A stretch of 64,000 nt of DNA from Edaphobacter lichenicola. GTDB lineage: Bacteria; Acidobacteriota; Terriglobia; Terriglobales; Acidobacteriaceae. The stretch is taken from contig NZ_JACHDY010000001.1 of NCBI RefSeq assembly GCF_014201315.1, positions 868,001 to 932,000 on the forward strand, written 5' to 3'. Below are positions 9,130 to 18,674 of the stretch, in pieces. The notes under the pieces were generated by a model. That model saw only the letters and a program-made list of their open reading frames with translations. It made no database searches and was not told the origin of the DNA. Made by a program: the position numbers and the translations under genes. Positions within the stretch are counted from its first letter, which is position 1. Each line of letters starts with the position of its first letter.

Positions 9130-10227
9130 ATGACGAACGTACTCGATCAACCCGCCGCACGCACCACCGCGCCCCGCACTGCCATCGCCGGCATCGGCGG
9201 CTATGCAGGCGGCGAGCTCGCGCGCCTGCTCCTGCATCATCCCAGACTCCGCGGAACCGCACCCACGTTCCTCGGCCGCGCCGGCGAACCAGAGTCCACC
9301 ACCCCGCACTCCCTCGAAGACATCCATCCCCAGCTTGCTGTCGCGGGCAAAGATCACGCCCACGAGATCCTCCCCTTCTCATGGGACCGCATCGTTGACT
9401 CCGGAACCGAAGTCCTCCTCCTCGCCACACCACACGAGCAGTCCCGTGAGTGGGTTCCCCAGGCCATCGAACGCGGCATCAAGGTCATCGACCTCAGCGG
9501 CGCATGGCGGCTCCAGCACCACGCCAATCGCGCCATCTACAAGCTGAAGGACACCAACGCAGACCACGCCGCACAGCTTCAATCAGAAGCCGTCTACGGC
9601 TGCCCCGAGCTTCACCGCGACGAGATCCGCAAAGCCCGTCTCGTCGCCAACCCCGGCTGCTACGCCACCTCCATCATCCTCGCCTTGGCCCCGCTTCTCC
9701 AGGCCGGCCTCGTCGACCTCGATCACGGCATCATCTGCGACGCAAAATCCGGAGTCAGCGGAGCAGGCAAAGCTCCCACCGCCAAGACCCACTTCATGTA
9801 CGCAGCCGACAACTTCTCCGCCTACGCAGTCTTCGGCCACCGGCACACCGGAGAGTTACTGGAGCAGCTTCACATCACCTCGGATCAGATCCAGTTCACC
9901 CCGCATCTACTACCCATACCGCGCGGAATTCTGTCCACGATCTACCTCCGCCTCAAAACCAAAACCGAAGCCGCCGAAATCACCACCGTGCTGCAAAACT
10001 TCTATCGACACAGCCCGCTCGTCCGGCTTCGCAACACGCCGCACCTGCCCGAGATCCAACACATCGTGCGCACCAACTTCTGCGACCTCGGCTTTGCACT
10101 GGCCGCCGACGGGAAGCGTCTGATCCTGGTCTCCTGCCTCGACAATCTTTTAAAAGGAGCCTCCGGTCAGGCGGTTCAAAACCTCAACCTGATGTGCGGA
10201 TGGAATGAAGAGGAGGGCTTGCTGTGA
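9130..10227 (+). CDS. argC: N-acetyl-gamma-glutamyl-phosphate reductase
   Basis: Third step of arginine biosynthesis: NADPH-dependent reduction of N-acetylglutamyl-5-phosphate to the semialdehyde. The Rossmann motif is GIGGYAGGELARLL near the N-terminus. The active-site cysteine is in NPGCYATS (about Cys177). A conserved C-terminal GASGQAVQNLNLMCG stretch closes the protein. The frame can open at a TTG (9106) overlapping the argR stop. I chose ATG 9130, giving 365 residues, because the earlier residues are not family-like; neither start has a strong RBS. The stop overlaps the argB start by four bases, so translation of the two genes is coupled. Confidence 0.94.
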   Translation: MTNVLDQPAARTTAPRTAIAGIGGYAGGELARLLLHHPRLRGTAPTFLGRAGEPESTTPHSLEDIHPQLAVAGKDHAHEILPFSWDRIVDSGTEVLLLATPHEQSREWVPQAIERGIKVIDLSGAWRLQHHANRAIYKLKDTNADHAAQLQSEAVYGCPELHRDEIRKARLVANPGCYATSIILALAPLLQAGLVDLDHGIICDAKSGVSGAGKAPTAKTHFMYAADNFSAYAVFGHRHTGELLEQLHITSDQIQFTPHLLPIPRGILSTIYLRLKTKTEAAEITTVLQNFYRHSPLVRLRNTPHLPEIQHIVRTNFCDLGFALAADGKRLILVSCLDNLLKGASGQAVQNLNLMCGWNEEEGLL

Positions 10228-11006
10228 GATTTGTCGTCAAACTAGGCGGTGCCGCTCTCGAGGACAAGAAGATCCTCCACGCCTGCGGTAAAGCCATCGC
10301 CGACCTCGTCGCGGATGGCAATCAGGTCGCCGTCGTCCACGGTGGCGGCGTGCAGCTCACCCGCACCCTCGCCCAGATGGGCAAAAAGAGCGAGTTCATC
10401 TCCGGCCTCCGCATCACCGATGCCGAAACCCGCGACGCCGCACTCATGGTCCTCGCCGGCCGCGTCAACAAATCCCTCGTCGCCTCCATCGGCACGCACG
10501 GCCAGTCCGCCGTAGGCCTCTCCGGCGGCGACGGCCACGTATTCCGCGCTCGCAAGAAAAAAACCAACCCCGACCTCGGCTTCGTCGGCGAGATCGCCGC
10601 CATGGACCCCAAGTGGCTCGAGGCCATCTGGGCCATGGGCGCAGTCCCCGTCATCTCCTCCATCGCCCTCGGCTTCGACGGCGAGTACTACAACATCAAC
10701 GCCGACGAGATGGCCGCCGCCTGCGCCATCGGCGCCAAGGCCGACACCCTCGTCTTCCTCACCGACGTCCCCGGCGTCAAAGGCGCCGACGGCAACGTCA
10801 TGCGCTGGCTCACCCTCGCGCAGATCCCCGCCATGGAACAGGCGCAGGTCGTCTCCGGCGGCATGCTCCCCAAACTCAACGCCTGCCGCGACGCCCTCAC
10901 TCACGGCGTCAAGCGCGTACGTATTCTTCCCGCAGAAGCAGCATCTCTACTACCTGACCTCGTCTCCACACGGGTCAACGACGGAACGGAGGTCATGGTC
11001 GCATGA
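10224..11006 (+). CDS. argB: N-acetylglutamate kinase
   Basis: Phosphorylates N-acetylglutamate with ATP, the second step of the pathway, and is often the arginine-feedback point. It is an amino-acid kinase fold protein. FVVKLGGAAL holds the first phosphate-binding loop, VVHGGGVQLTR the second, and YYNINADEMAAACAIGAKADTLVFLTDVPGV (residues about 152–182) the substrate and nucleotide region. GGMLPKLNAC is near the C-terminus. The 260-residue length lacks the N-terminal helix of arginine-sensitive hexameric enzymes, so it is more like the arginine-insensitive E. coli form (inference). The start is GTG 10224, with GAGGAGGG upstream and a GTGA overlap with the argC stop. Confidence 0.94.
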   Translation: MRFVVKLGGAALEDKKILHACGKAIADLVADGNQVAVVHGGGVQLTRTLAQMGKKSEFISGLRITDAETRDAALMVLAGRVNKSLVASIGTHGQSAVGLSGGDGHVFRARKKKTNPDLGFVGEIAAMDPKWLEAIWAMGAVPVISSIALGFDGEYYNINADEMAAACAIGAKADTLVFLTDVPGVKGADGNVMRWLTLAQIPAMEQAQVVSGGMLPKLNACRDALTHGVKRVRILPAEAASLLPDLVSTRVNDGTEVMVA

Positions 11007-12259
11007 ACGCAGCACCGAACTTGCAATCCATCCAGGCAGCAGAAAAGAAGCTGCTCCTCAACACCTACGAGCGCAACCCCATCCTCTTCGTCAGCGGCGA
11101 GGGCGTTCACCTGCGCGACGAAAACGGCAACGACTACCTCGATCTCCTTAGCGGCATCGGCGTCTGCGGCCTCGGCTACGCACACCCCGCCGTCACAGAG
11201 GCCATCGCCGACCAGTCGAAACGCCTCCTCCACACCTCCAACCTCTTCTTCCACGAGCACACCGCAGAACTCGCCCTTCGCCTCACCGAGATCTCCGGCC
11301 TCGGCCGCGTCTTCTTCACCAACAGCGGCACCGAAGCCTGGGAGGCCGCCCTCAAGCTCTCCCGTGCCAACGCCGGCCGTCTCCGCGCCCAGGGCCGCAC
11401 CATCGGCACAAAGTTCCTCGCCCTCGACCACAGCTTCCACGGCCGCACCATGGGCTCGGTCGCCACCACGGCCAAAGACAAGTACCGCGAGCCCTTCATG
11501 CCCGTCATGCCCGGCGTCGACTTCGTCCGCTTCAACGACGTAGCCGACCTCCGCGCAAAGTTCTCGAGCGAAGTCTGCGCCATCTGCATCGAGCCCATCC
11601 AGGGCGAAGGCGGCATCCACCCCGTCACCCAGGAGTTCTTCGCCGCAGCCCGAGCCCTCTGCGACTCCACCGGCGCCCTCCTCATCGCCGACGAGATCCA
11701 GTCCGGCATGGGCCGCACCGGCAAGTGGTTCGCCTACCAGCACTACGGTATCCTCCCCGACGTCACCACCCTGGCCAAGCCCATCGCCAACGGCATCCCC
11801 ATGGGCGCGATGCTCTGCACAAACGCCGCTGCCGAGGCCATCACCCCCGGCATGCACGGCACCACCTTCGGCGGCAACCCACTCGCCTGTGCCGTAGCCA
11901 TCGCCGTCATCGACACCATCAAACGCGACAACCTCCTCGCCCACATCAACGAAACCGGCGCCTACTTCCACGACCAGCTCACGCAGCTAGCCAAACGACA
12001 CGACTGCATCACCGAAGTCCGCGGCAAAGGCCTCATGCTTGGGCTGGAGATCAACTCCGCCGACCTCGCCCAGCGCGTCGCCGCTCAGATGATGGAGCGC
12101 CGCATCATCATCAATCGCACCAGCGACACGGTCCTCCGTCTCCTCCCGCCCTTCCTTCTGGAGCGGCAACACGTCGACACCGCCATCAAAGCCTTCGACG
12201 AGATCTTCACTGCAGCACTGGCCGGCGCAGCACCGGCAGGAGAAAAATCTCATGGGTAG
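11003..12259 (+). CDS. argD: Acetylornithine aminotransferase
   Basis: PLP enzyme that converts N-acetylglutamate semialdehyde and glutamate to N-acetylornithine. It is a class III aminotransferase of 418 residues, with FFTNSGTEAWEAALKLSR (cofactor phosphate site), LLIADEIQSGMGRTGK (Asp to the pyridine N) and TLAKPIANGIPMGAM, where the Lys forms the Schiff base. Conserved TTFGGNPLAC follows. ArgD proteins often also act on succinyldiaminopimelate in lysine synthesis; the sequence does not tell. The start ATG 11003 overlaps the argB stop (ATGA). The stop lies inside the argF start region, so argC-B-D-F form a coupled block. Confidence 0.94.
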   Translation: MNAAPNLQSIQAAEKKLLLNTYERNPILFVSGEGVHLRDENGNDYLDLLSGIGVCGLGYAHPAVTEAIADQSKRLLHTSNLFFHEHTAELALRLTEISGLGRVFFTNSGTEAWEAALKLSRANAGRLRAQGRTIGTKFLALDHSFHGRTMGSVATTAKDKYREPFMPVMPGVDFVRFNDVADLRAKFSSEVCAICIEPIQGEGGIHPVTQEFFAAARALCDSTGALLIADEIQSGMGRTGKWFAYQHYGILPDVTTLAKPIANGIPMGAMLCTNAAAEAITPGMHGTTFGGNPLACAVAIAVIDTIKRDNLLAHINETGAYFHDQLTQLAKRHDCITEVRGKGLMLGLEINSADLAQRVAAQMMERRIIINRTSDTVLRLLPPFLLERQHVDTAIKAFDEIFTAALAGAAPAGEKSHG

Positions 12260-13346
12260 CAAAACCGTCATCATGACCTCAAAACCCGACACCGACGACC
12301 TCGTCCCCGCCCGCGCCCACGCCACCCTCGGCATCCAGTCCGACACCGCATTCAGCGAAGCCTCCAAGCGCCTGCACGGCCGCGACCTCTGCTCCATCGC
12401 CGACCTCACCGTCGAGGAGATGGCCGCCATCATGGAGCTCGCCCACGCCGTCAAGAACAACCCCGAAGACTTCCGCCACGCCCTCGACGCGCGCCAGATG
12501 GTCATGTTCTTCGAGAAGGCCTCCCTCCGCACTCGCCTCACCTTCGAGACCGCCATCAACACCCTCGGCGGCAACGCCATCTTCGTCGACCAGACCCAAT
12601 CCCCCCTCGGCGAGCGCGAGTCCCTCGCCGACATGGCCCACAACATCGAGCGCTGGATGTCCATCATGGTCCTCCGCACCTACGCCCACGACACCATCAC
12701 CGAGATCGCCGCCTGCTCCAAGATCCCCGTCATCAACGCCCTCTCCGATCTCGAGCACCCCTGCCAGGCCATCGCCGACTTCTTCACCCTCGAGGAGCGC
12801 TTCGGCTCCGCAGAGGGCCTTCACTTCACCTACATCGGCGACGGCAACAACGTCTGCCACTCCCTCATGCTCACCGCCGCTCAACTCGGCGCCCACTGCA
12901 CTGTAGCCACCCCCAAAGGCTTCGCGCCCAAACTCGAAATCATCCACAAAGCCATCGAGATCGCCGAGACCACCGGCGGCAGCATCACCCTCATGCACGA
13001 CCCCGTCAAAGCCGTCACCGGAGCCGACGCCGTCTACACCGACGTATGCACCTCCATGGGCTTCGAGCACGAAGCCACCAAGCGCGCCCCCATCTTCAAG
13101 CCCTACCAGGTCAACGAAGGCCTCATGGCCCACGCGCAAGCCGACGCCGTCTTCATGCACTGCCTCCCCGCGCATCGCAACGCCGAAGTCACCGACGCCG
13201 TCCTCGACGGCCCCCAATCCGTAGTCTTCGACCAGGCCGAAAACCGCATGCACGCCCAAAAAGCCATCCTGCTCATGCTCCTCGGCGGAGCAAAGCGCAC
13301 CACCAATAGCCGCAACCGCGGAACCCAACCCCGCAAACGCAGCTAA
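12252..13346 (+). CDS. argF: Ornithine carbamoyltransferase
   Basis: Joins carbamoyl phosphate to ornithine, giving citrulline. The carbamoyl-phosphate loop is SLRTR in FFEKASLRTRLTFE, followed by VLRTYAHDT. EHPCQAIAD binds carbamoyl phosphate, and MHCLPAHR holds the ornithine-site cysteine. The length of 364 is longer than usual (about 310–335) because of an N-terminal extension of about 40 residues and a basic C-terminal tail. The start ATG 12252 overlaps the argD stop; ATG 12273 is a possible later start. A role with acetylated ornithine, as in Xanthomonas, is possible in principle because argE and argJ are absent from the cluster, but the motifs look like ordinary OTCase. Confidence 0.92.
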   Translation: MGSKTVIMTSKPDTDDLVPARAHATLGIQSDTAFSEASKRLHGRDLCSIADLTVEEMAAIMELAHAVKNNPEDFRHALDARQMVMFFEKASLRTRLTFETAINTLGGNAIFVDQTQSPLGERESLADMAHNIERWMSIMVLRTYAHDTITEIAACSKIPVINALSDLEHPCQAIADFFTLEERFGSAEGLHFTYIGDGNNVCHSLMLTAAQLGAHCTVATPKGFAPKLEIIHKAIEIAETTGGSITLMHDPVKAVTGADAVYTDVCTSMGFEHEATKRAPIFKPYQVNEGLMAHAQADAVFMHCLPAHRNAEVTDAVLDGPQSVVFDQAENRMHAQKAILLMLLGGAKRTTNSRNRGTQPRKRS

Positions 13347-13389
13347 ATCAATTCGCCAAGGCACTGATGAACAGTAGAGGCGTTAACAA

Positions 13390-13848
13390 ATGATCAAGAT
13401 CGTTAAACTCCTCAAAAGGTATGTGGTTTTTGGGGTTGTATTAACACTTTTAAGTTTTTCAATAATTGGATGCGAGTATTTTCCTGAGTCAACATTCGAA
13501 TTAGCGAATGAGTCGAGGCTGCCAAAATGGGTTAACCTCCCACCGGAACTTACACGCGCCAATGCTTCGCTTACTATGAACTATTACTCTGTGCCATGGC
13601 GCAAAGCGCAATTTATATTGCGAGATAAAAATGGACATACTCTGAAGAAAGAAAATGGCGAGATGAGATGCAGAGCGCCTTTCGAGCTAAAAAATCCCCC
13701 ACAAGGATTTCCCTCTGGGTACCCGGCTTATGAAGCAATTAGTGTCAACGGCATAACAGAAATCATCGAACATAAAAAGATGGAGCCGATATTTTATGTA
13801 ACGGATGACAGCGCTGTTTGGAAACAATATGAGTCGCTTGGTTGCTAG
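13390..13848 (+). CDS. Hypothetical lipoprotein inside the arginine operon
   Basis: A 152-residue protein I do not recognise. The N-terminus is a lipoprotein signal: basic MIKIVKLLKR, a hydrophobic stretch, then LLSFSIIGC, a good lipobox with the lipidated Cys at about residue 28. The rest is a small soluble domain with no known motif. The gene and its flanks are visibly much more AT-rich, with A/T-ended codons, than argF and argG on either side, which suggests recent acquisition. AGAGGCG lies 8–9 bases before the ATG. It sits on the same strand as the arg genes and would be cotranscribed, but it breaks the tight coupling seen upstream. There is no evidence that it acts in arginine metabolism. 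Confidence 0.7.
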   Translation: MIKIVKLLKRYVVFGVVLTLLSFSIIGCEYFPESTFELANESRLPKWVNLPPELTRANASLTMNYYSVPWRKAQFILRDKNGHTLKKENGEMRCRAPFELKNPPQGFPSGYPAYEAISVNGITEIIEHKKMEPIFYVTDDSAVWKQYESLGC

Positions 13849-13909
13849 CTAAGCGCTACGGAACTCGTCTTAACCCGCTGAGTTTACCTCCAGCTAAACC
13901 TAGTACTGA

Positions 13910-15265
<1,356 letters not shown>

Positions 15266-15303
15266 CCACCAATTCTTTCGCAAGATACTTTTGTTGTCGT
15301 TTC

Positions 15304-15334
15304 TTTTTGTTGTCATTCCCGAAGGGAATCTGCG
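15304..15334. repeat. Intergenic palindromic repeat, copy 1
   Basis: A T-rich lead followed by TCATTCCCGAAGGGAATCTG, whose centre ATTCCC-GA-GGGAAT is a 6-bp palindrome. A second copy with the same lead and tail lies at 38468–38500. It is placed directly after argG and before the GIY-YIG gene. Confidence 0.7.
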
Positions 15335-15371
15335 TTTCGCTAGTCAAGCCACAGACACAACAGAAAGCACA

Positions 15372-15725
15372 ATGCCAAAACGCGAATACCAATTCTGGCT
15401 CTACATTCTCTCCAACCGCTCCCACATTCTCTACATTGGCGTCACCAACAACCTTCGCAAAAGAATCTATCAACACCGCAAAGAAGCGCCAAGCAGCTTC
15501 ACATCACGCTATAAAGTCACCCGGCTCGTTTTCTTCGAGCGTCATCAGTACATCAATAACGCCATCGCTCGTGAGAAGGAACTCAAGCATTGGACACGGA
15601 CACAGAAAATCGCTTTGATTGAAAAGACGAACCCAACTTGGGAAGAACTGATGCCAGACGAGTCAGGAGAGCCCGCAGCTAAAGAGACTAAGCCGCAATG
15701 TCAGAGAGCCAACAACCTGCCCTGA
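15372..15725 (+). CDS. GIY-YIG nuclease domain protein
   Basis: Small single-domain GIY-YIG endonuclease-like protein (117 residues). The motif is spread over FWLYILSNRSHILYIGV, where YIL and YIG are the two halves. It is followed by LRKRIYQHR with the conserved catalytic Arg, and REKELKHW, where the Glu would bind metal. This is the YhbQ/UPF0213-like group, whose cellular role is poorly defined; DNA repair or mobility are both proposed. I start it at ATG 15372; the frame upstream runs through the repeat and is not family-like. The codon use is less GC-rich than argG and argH. Its end overlaps the next small ORF by 28 bases. Confidence 0.85.
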   Translation: MPKREYQFWLYILSNRSHILYIGVTNNLRKRIYQHRKEAPSSFTSRYKVTRLVFFERHQYINNAIAREKELKHWTRTQKIALIEKTNPTWEELMPDESGEPAAKETKPQCQRANNLP

Positions 15726-15964
15726 AAACTGTCTACGTTAAGCTTTTCGAAGAAGCAGTAGATGTGATTCGGCCAACGTCTGCGGTCTCACTCGGCCAAG
15801 GCAAATACCAGTTGCTACCACCTGATAACTACGACCCCGAAGATGAGCACTGGGAATTCGTTCCGGGAAGCATAGTCGAAGTAGTAAGAACAACCATTGA
15901 CGGCAAATTGATCCTGCTGGCCATCTCGCTCGCAAAAGAGAATTTCAAGGATAACGATGTCTAA
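15698..15964 (+). CDS. Small hypothetical protein before argH
   Basis: An 88-residue acidic protein with no motif I recognise. It has a predicted beta-rich pattern (VYVKLF, YQLLPP, WEFVPGSIVEVV, KLILLAISL) and no signal peptide or membrane segment. The start ATG 15698 lies inside the end of the GIY-YIG gene and the stop overlaps the argH start by eight bases. It is therefore locked into the operon, and its 3' end carries the argH RBS (AAGGA). Base use is less GC-rich than the arg genes. It is probably a passenger that came with the GIY-YIG gene. Confidence 0.65.
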   Translation: MSESQQPALKTVYVKLFEEAVDVIRPTSAVSLGQGKYQLLPPDNYDPEDEHWEFVPGSIVEVVRTTIDGKLILLAISLAKENFKDNDV

Positions 15965-17366
15965 CAACGAACAACCAACCAAAATGTGGTCCGGCCGCTT
16001 CCGCGAACCACTCGACCCCACCTTCGAATCCTGGCAGCGCTCCTTTCCCTTCGACTGGCGGCTAGTCCCCTACGAAGTAGAAGCCAGCATAGCCCACGCC
16101 CGAGCCATCCAAGCCGCAGGCATCCTCACCAGCGAAGAGCTCCTGCAAATGGAAGAAGGCCTCCGCGCTATAGCCCAGCAGCATTCCGAACAAGGCGAAG
16201 CCATCGTCACCGCCACCCCCCAGGCCGAAGACGTCCACCACTACGTCGAACTCGAACTCACCAAACAAATCGGCGACCTGGCCCTCAAGCTACACACCGG
16301 CCGCAGCCGCAACGAGCAGATCGCCACCGACATGCGCCTCTTCGTCCGCGAAGCCATCGACAACACACTCGCGGGCCTCACCGCATGGCGCAAAGCCTTG
16401 GTCGAACTAGCCGAGCAAGCAGGCGAAGCCACCATGCCCTCCTACACCCACCTCCAGCGCGCCGAACCCGTCCTCGTAGCCCACTGGCTCTTAGCCTACG
16501 TCAGCATGATCGAGCGCGACGCTAGCCGCCTCACCGACGCCCGCAAGCGCATGAACCTCTGCCCCCTCGGCTCCGGAGCAGTAGCAGGCGCAACCCTCGC
16601 CCTGGACCGCACCATCGCCGCCCGCGCCCTCGCTTTCGACGCGCCCACACCCAACAGCATGGACGCCACCAGCGACCGCGACTTCGCCCTCGAGTTCACT
16701 CAAGCCATCGCCACGCTAGGCATTCACATCTCCCGCTTCGCCGAAGAACTCACCCTCTACTCAACCGCAGAGTTCGGCTTCCTCGACCTCCCCGAGCGCT
16801 TCTCCACAGGCTCCAGCGCGATGCCGCAGAAGAAAAACCCCGACCTAACCGAACTCATCCGAGGTAAATCCGGCCGCCTGCTAGGCGCAGCCACAACACT
16901 AGCCACCCTCATCAAAGGCCTCCCACTCGCCTACAACAAAGATCTCCAAGAAGGCCAGGAGCCAGTCTTCGACGCAGCCGACACCATCGCCGGAATCCTA
17001 AGCGTCCTCCCCGCCTTCACCGCGTCCCTGAAATTCCGCTACGACGCCATGAAGATCGCCGCCCACTCCGGCTACCTCAACGCCATGGCCGCCGCAACCT
17101 ATCTCACCGATAAGGGCATCCCCTTCCGCAAAGCACACGAGCACATCGGCAACGCCGTCCGCCTCGGCCTGGAAACCCAACGCGAACTCCAGCAACTTAC
17201 CCTCGACGAACTCCGCACCATCTGCCCCCAGTTCGGCGACGACTTCTTCCAGGCCATCACTTTGGAAGCAACATTAGACTGCCACGACGTCATCGGAGGC
17301 ACCGCCCGCCCCCGCGTCAAAACCGCCCTAACCGAAGCAAAGGCCCGTCTCACGGAGCACGCGTGA
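15957..17366 (+). CDS. argH: Argininosuccinate lyase
   Basis: Last step of the pathway: splits argininosuccinate into arginine and fumarate. It is a fumarase/aspartase superfamily member of 469 residues. The signature GSSAMPQKKNPD carries the flexible catalytic-Ser loop. LHTGRSRNEQIATDMRLF and SYTHLQRAEPVLVAHW (catalytic His region) are further superfamily blocks. The N-terminus MWSGRF is typical of ArgH. The start ATG 15957 has AAGGA about 6 bases upstream and overlaps the preceding small ORF. The stop TGA overlaps an ATG (TGATG) that opens the long frame leading into the acetyltransferase gene. Confidence 0.95.
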   Translation: MSNNEQPTKMWSGRFREPLDPTFESWQRSFPFDWRLVPYEVEASIAHARAIQAAGILTSEELLQMEEGLRAIAQQHSEQGEAIVTATPQAEDVHHYVELELTKQIGDLALKLHTGRSRNEQIATDMRLFVREAIDNTLAGLTAWRKALVELAEQAGEATMPSYTHLQRAEPVLVAHWLLAYVSMIERDASRLTDARKRMNLCPLGSGAVAGATLALDRTIAARALAFDAPTPNSMDATSDRDFALEFTQAIATLGIHISRFAEELTLYSTAEFGFLDLPERFSTGSSAMPQKKNPDLTELIRGKSGRLLGAATTLATLIKGLPLAYNKDLQEGQEPVFDAADTIAGILSVLPAFTASLKFRYDAMKIAAHSGYLNAMAAATYLTDKGIPFRKAHEHIGNAVRLGLETQRELQQLTLDELRTICPQFGDDFFQAITLEATLDCHDVIGGTARPRVKTALTEAKARLTEHA

Positions 17367-17435
17367 TGACGAAGCCGGTTAAACCTCTTGCTTACCCAAA
17401 GAAGCTGGTTCAATCTCTCGCTTCCCCACGGATTC

Positions 17436-17560
17436 GTCATCTCGACCGAAGCAATAGACAGTTCCATCGTCTATTGCGTAGTGGAGAGACCCCCCGTATT
17501 TCGTCTTTTGCCGGGTGCCGGGTGCCACATATCTCGATTTTGAGATGTGGGCCTTCGCGC
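17436..17560. repeat. Intergenic repeat with two hairpins, inside the argH–argA gap
   Basis: Starts GTCATCTCGACCGAAGC and holds a perfect 9-bp stem (GCAATAGAC 17451–17459 / GTCTATTGC 17469–17477). ACCCCCCGTATTT comes next, then a second imperfect stem (CCACATATCTC / GAGATGTGG, about 17526–17550). Its opening and the CCCCGTATTT block resemble the repeat at 30541, so both seem to belong to one dispersed family. Confidence 0.6.
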
Positions 17561-17653
17561 GAAGGCGCGAACCGCACTCCTCAACACCCGCACCAAACCG
17601 AATCCTCAAATCATCCAATACTCTGCGAAAATAAACCAAGGAGCCGAACACAG

Positions 17654-18277
17654 TTGCCCATCACCCCCCTGATGACCGTGAGTGAATCTACCTCCTCATC
17701 CCGCCTCCGCGTAGGTGGCGCCACCGTGCGCAAAGCCAAACTCCCCGACGCAGTCGCCATCTTCGACCTCGTCAACTCCCTCTCCGGCGACGGCACCCTC
17801 CTCCGCCGCAACTACGCCGAGATCTGCGAGAACATCCGCGACTTCGCCGTAGCCGAATCCCCCGTCGACGGAGACTCAGGCGGCGTCTTCCTCGGCTGCG
17901 GCGCCCTCCACCTCTACGGCCCCCACCTCGCCGAGGTCCGCTCCATCGTCGTCAAGCCCGAAGCAAAAGGCCAGGGCGCAGGCGGCCGCCTCCTCCGCGC
18001 GCTCCTCGAAGAAGCCGAAGAGCAAAAGGTCACCGCCGTCTGCCTCTTCACCCGCATCCCGGACTTCTTCTTCCACTTCGGCTTCCGCGTCGTCGACCGC
18101 ACCACGCTGCCCGACAAGATCTACAAAGACTGCCAAACCTGCCCGCGCCTCTACGCCTGCGACGAAGTCGCGATGGTCCGCGGCCCCCTGCCAAAGATCG
18201 CCGTCCTCGGCCCATCACGCATCGCCCAGCCCGAACTAGTCAAGCTCCAGACCGGCGTAATCTCCCAGGGAAATTAG
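17654..18277 (+). CDS. argA: Short-type N-acetylglutamate synthase (GNAT)
   Basis: GNAT-fold acetyltransferase, most like the short NAGS proteins of the mycobacterial Rv2747 type, which make N-acetylglutamate for the first step of arginine synthesis. LGCGALHLYGPHLAEVRSIV and KPEAKGQGAGGRLL are the acetyl-CoA-binding region, and IPDFFFHFGF is near the C-terminus. As the last gene of the arg cluster it would supply the missing first activity. The frame is open from the argH stop (GTG 17363 / ATG 17366) through the repeat. TTG 17654 has AAGGAG 10 bases upstream, and ATG 17672 is another candidate. I chose the TTG (207 residues). The substrate is an inference from family and position. Confidence 0.78.
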   Translation: MPITPLMTVSESTSSSRLRVGGATVRKAKLPDAVAIFDLVNSLSGDGTLLRRNYAEICENIRDFAVAESPVDGDSGGVFLGCGALHLYGPHLAEVRSIVVKPEAKGQGAGGRLLRALLEEAEEQKVTAVCLFTRIPDFFFHFGFRVVDRTTLPDKIYKDCQTCPRLYACDEVAMVRGPLPKIAVLGPSRIAQPELVKLQTGVISQGN

Positions 18278-18289
18278 CTGAAAAGAAGA

Positions 18290-18480
18290 TGTCCTGCCGG
18301 ACGGGCCCACTGCGCGTGGAGCGGTCACTTCGTGACGTGTGTACCTTCTTGGTAATTGAAGTGGAGTGGTCCTCCCGTTGGTCGGAATCATCTTCCTCCG
18401 ACCAACGGGAGGACCATGCGAAGCTCTAAAAAGGCGTGCGAACGCCCGCCCCACGCGCAGTGGGCCCGTCCGGCAGGACA
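18290..18480. repeat. 191-bp nested palindromic element (MITE/REP-like)
   Basis: The outer arms at 18290–18319 and 18451–18480 are a perfect 30-bp inverted repeat. Inside, 18367–18386 and 18397–18416 are a perfect 20-bp inverted repeat around a 10-base loop. Two smaller hairpins lie at 18324–18336 (GTCAC-TTC-GTGAC) and 18433–18446 (GGCGT-GCGA-ACGCC). No coding potential is evident, and I see no clear target-site duplication. It could be a non-autonomous mobile element or a strong bidirectional terminator between argA and the convergent ABC gene. Confidence 0.85.
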
Positions 18481-18496
18481 GCTCTTTCAAACACTC

Positions 18497-18672
18497 AAAA
18501 AATAAATCTCAAAACCGTGGCGCATTTTTCGCCCCTCAAAAACGATCTGCTAAAACACCACGTCCACCATGCTTAAACACCACGTTTCACCACCCAAAAC
18601 ACCACGCTACGCACCCACTTTTCTCAAAATACCCCTGTAAAAACCCCAAATCACCACGCCAGAAAAAAAATC
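18497..18672. repeat. CCACG-rich intergenic repeat, copy 1
   Basis: Opens AAAAAATAAATCTCAAAA, then CGTGGCGCATTTTTCGCC. Irregularly spaced CACCACG units follow in A-rich DNA (near 18557, 18577, 18600 and 18652), and then a TACCCCTGTAAAAA tail. The same order of parts occurs at 42681–42836. Here it fills the gap between the 191-bp palindrome and the 3' end of the ABC ATPase gene. Confidence 0.72.
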
Positions 18673-18674
18673 CC

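Noticed and set aside
18497..18672. CCACG units as a CRISPR array
   Set aside because: Units are only 5–7 bases long, irregularly spaced and without uniform spacers; no cas gene nearby.
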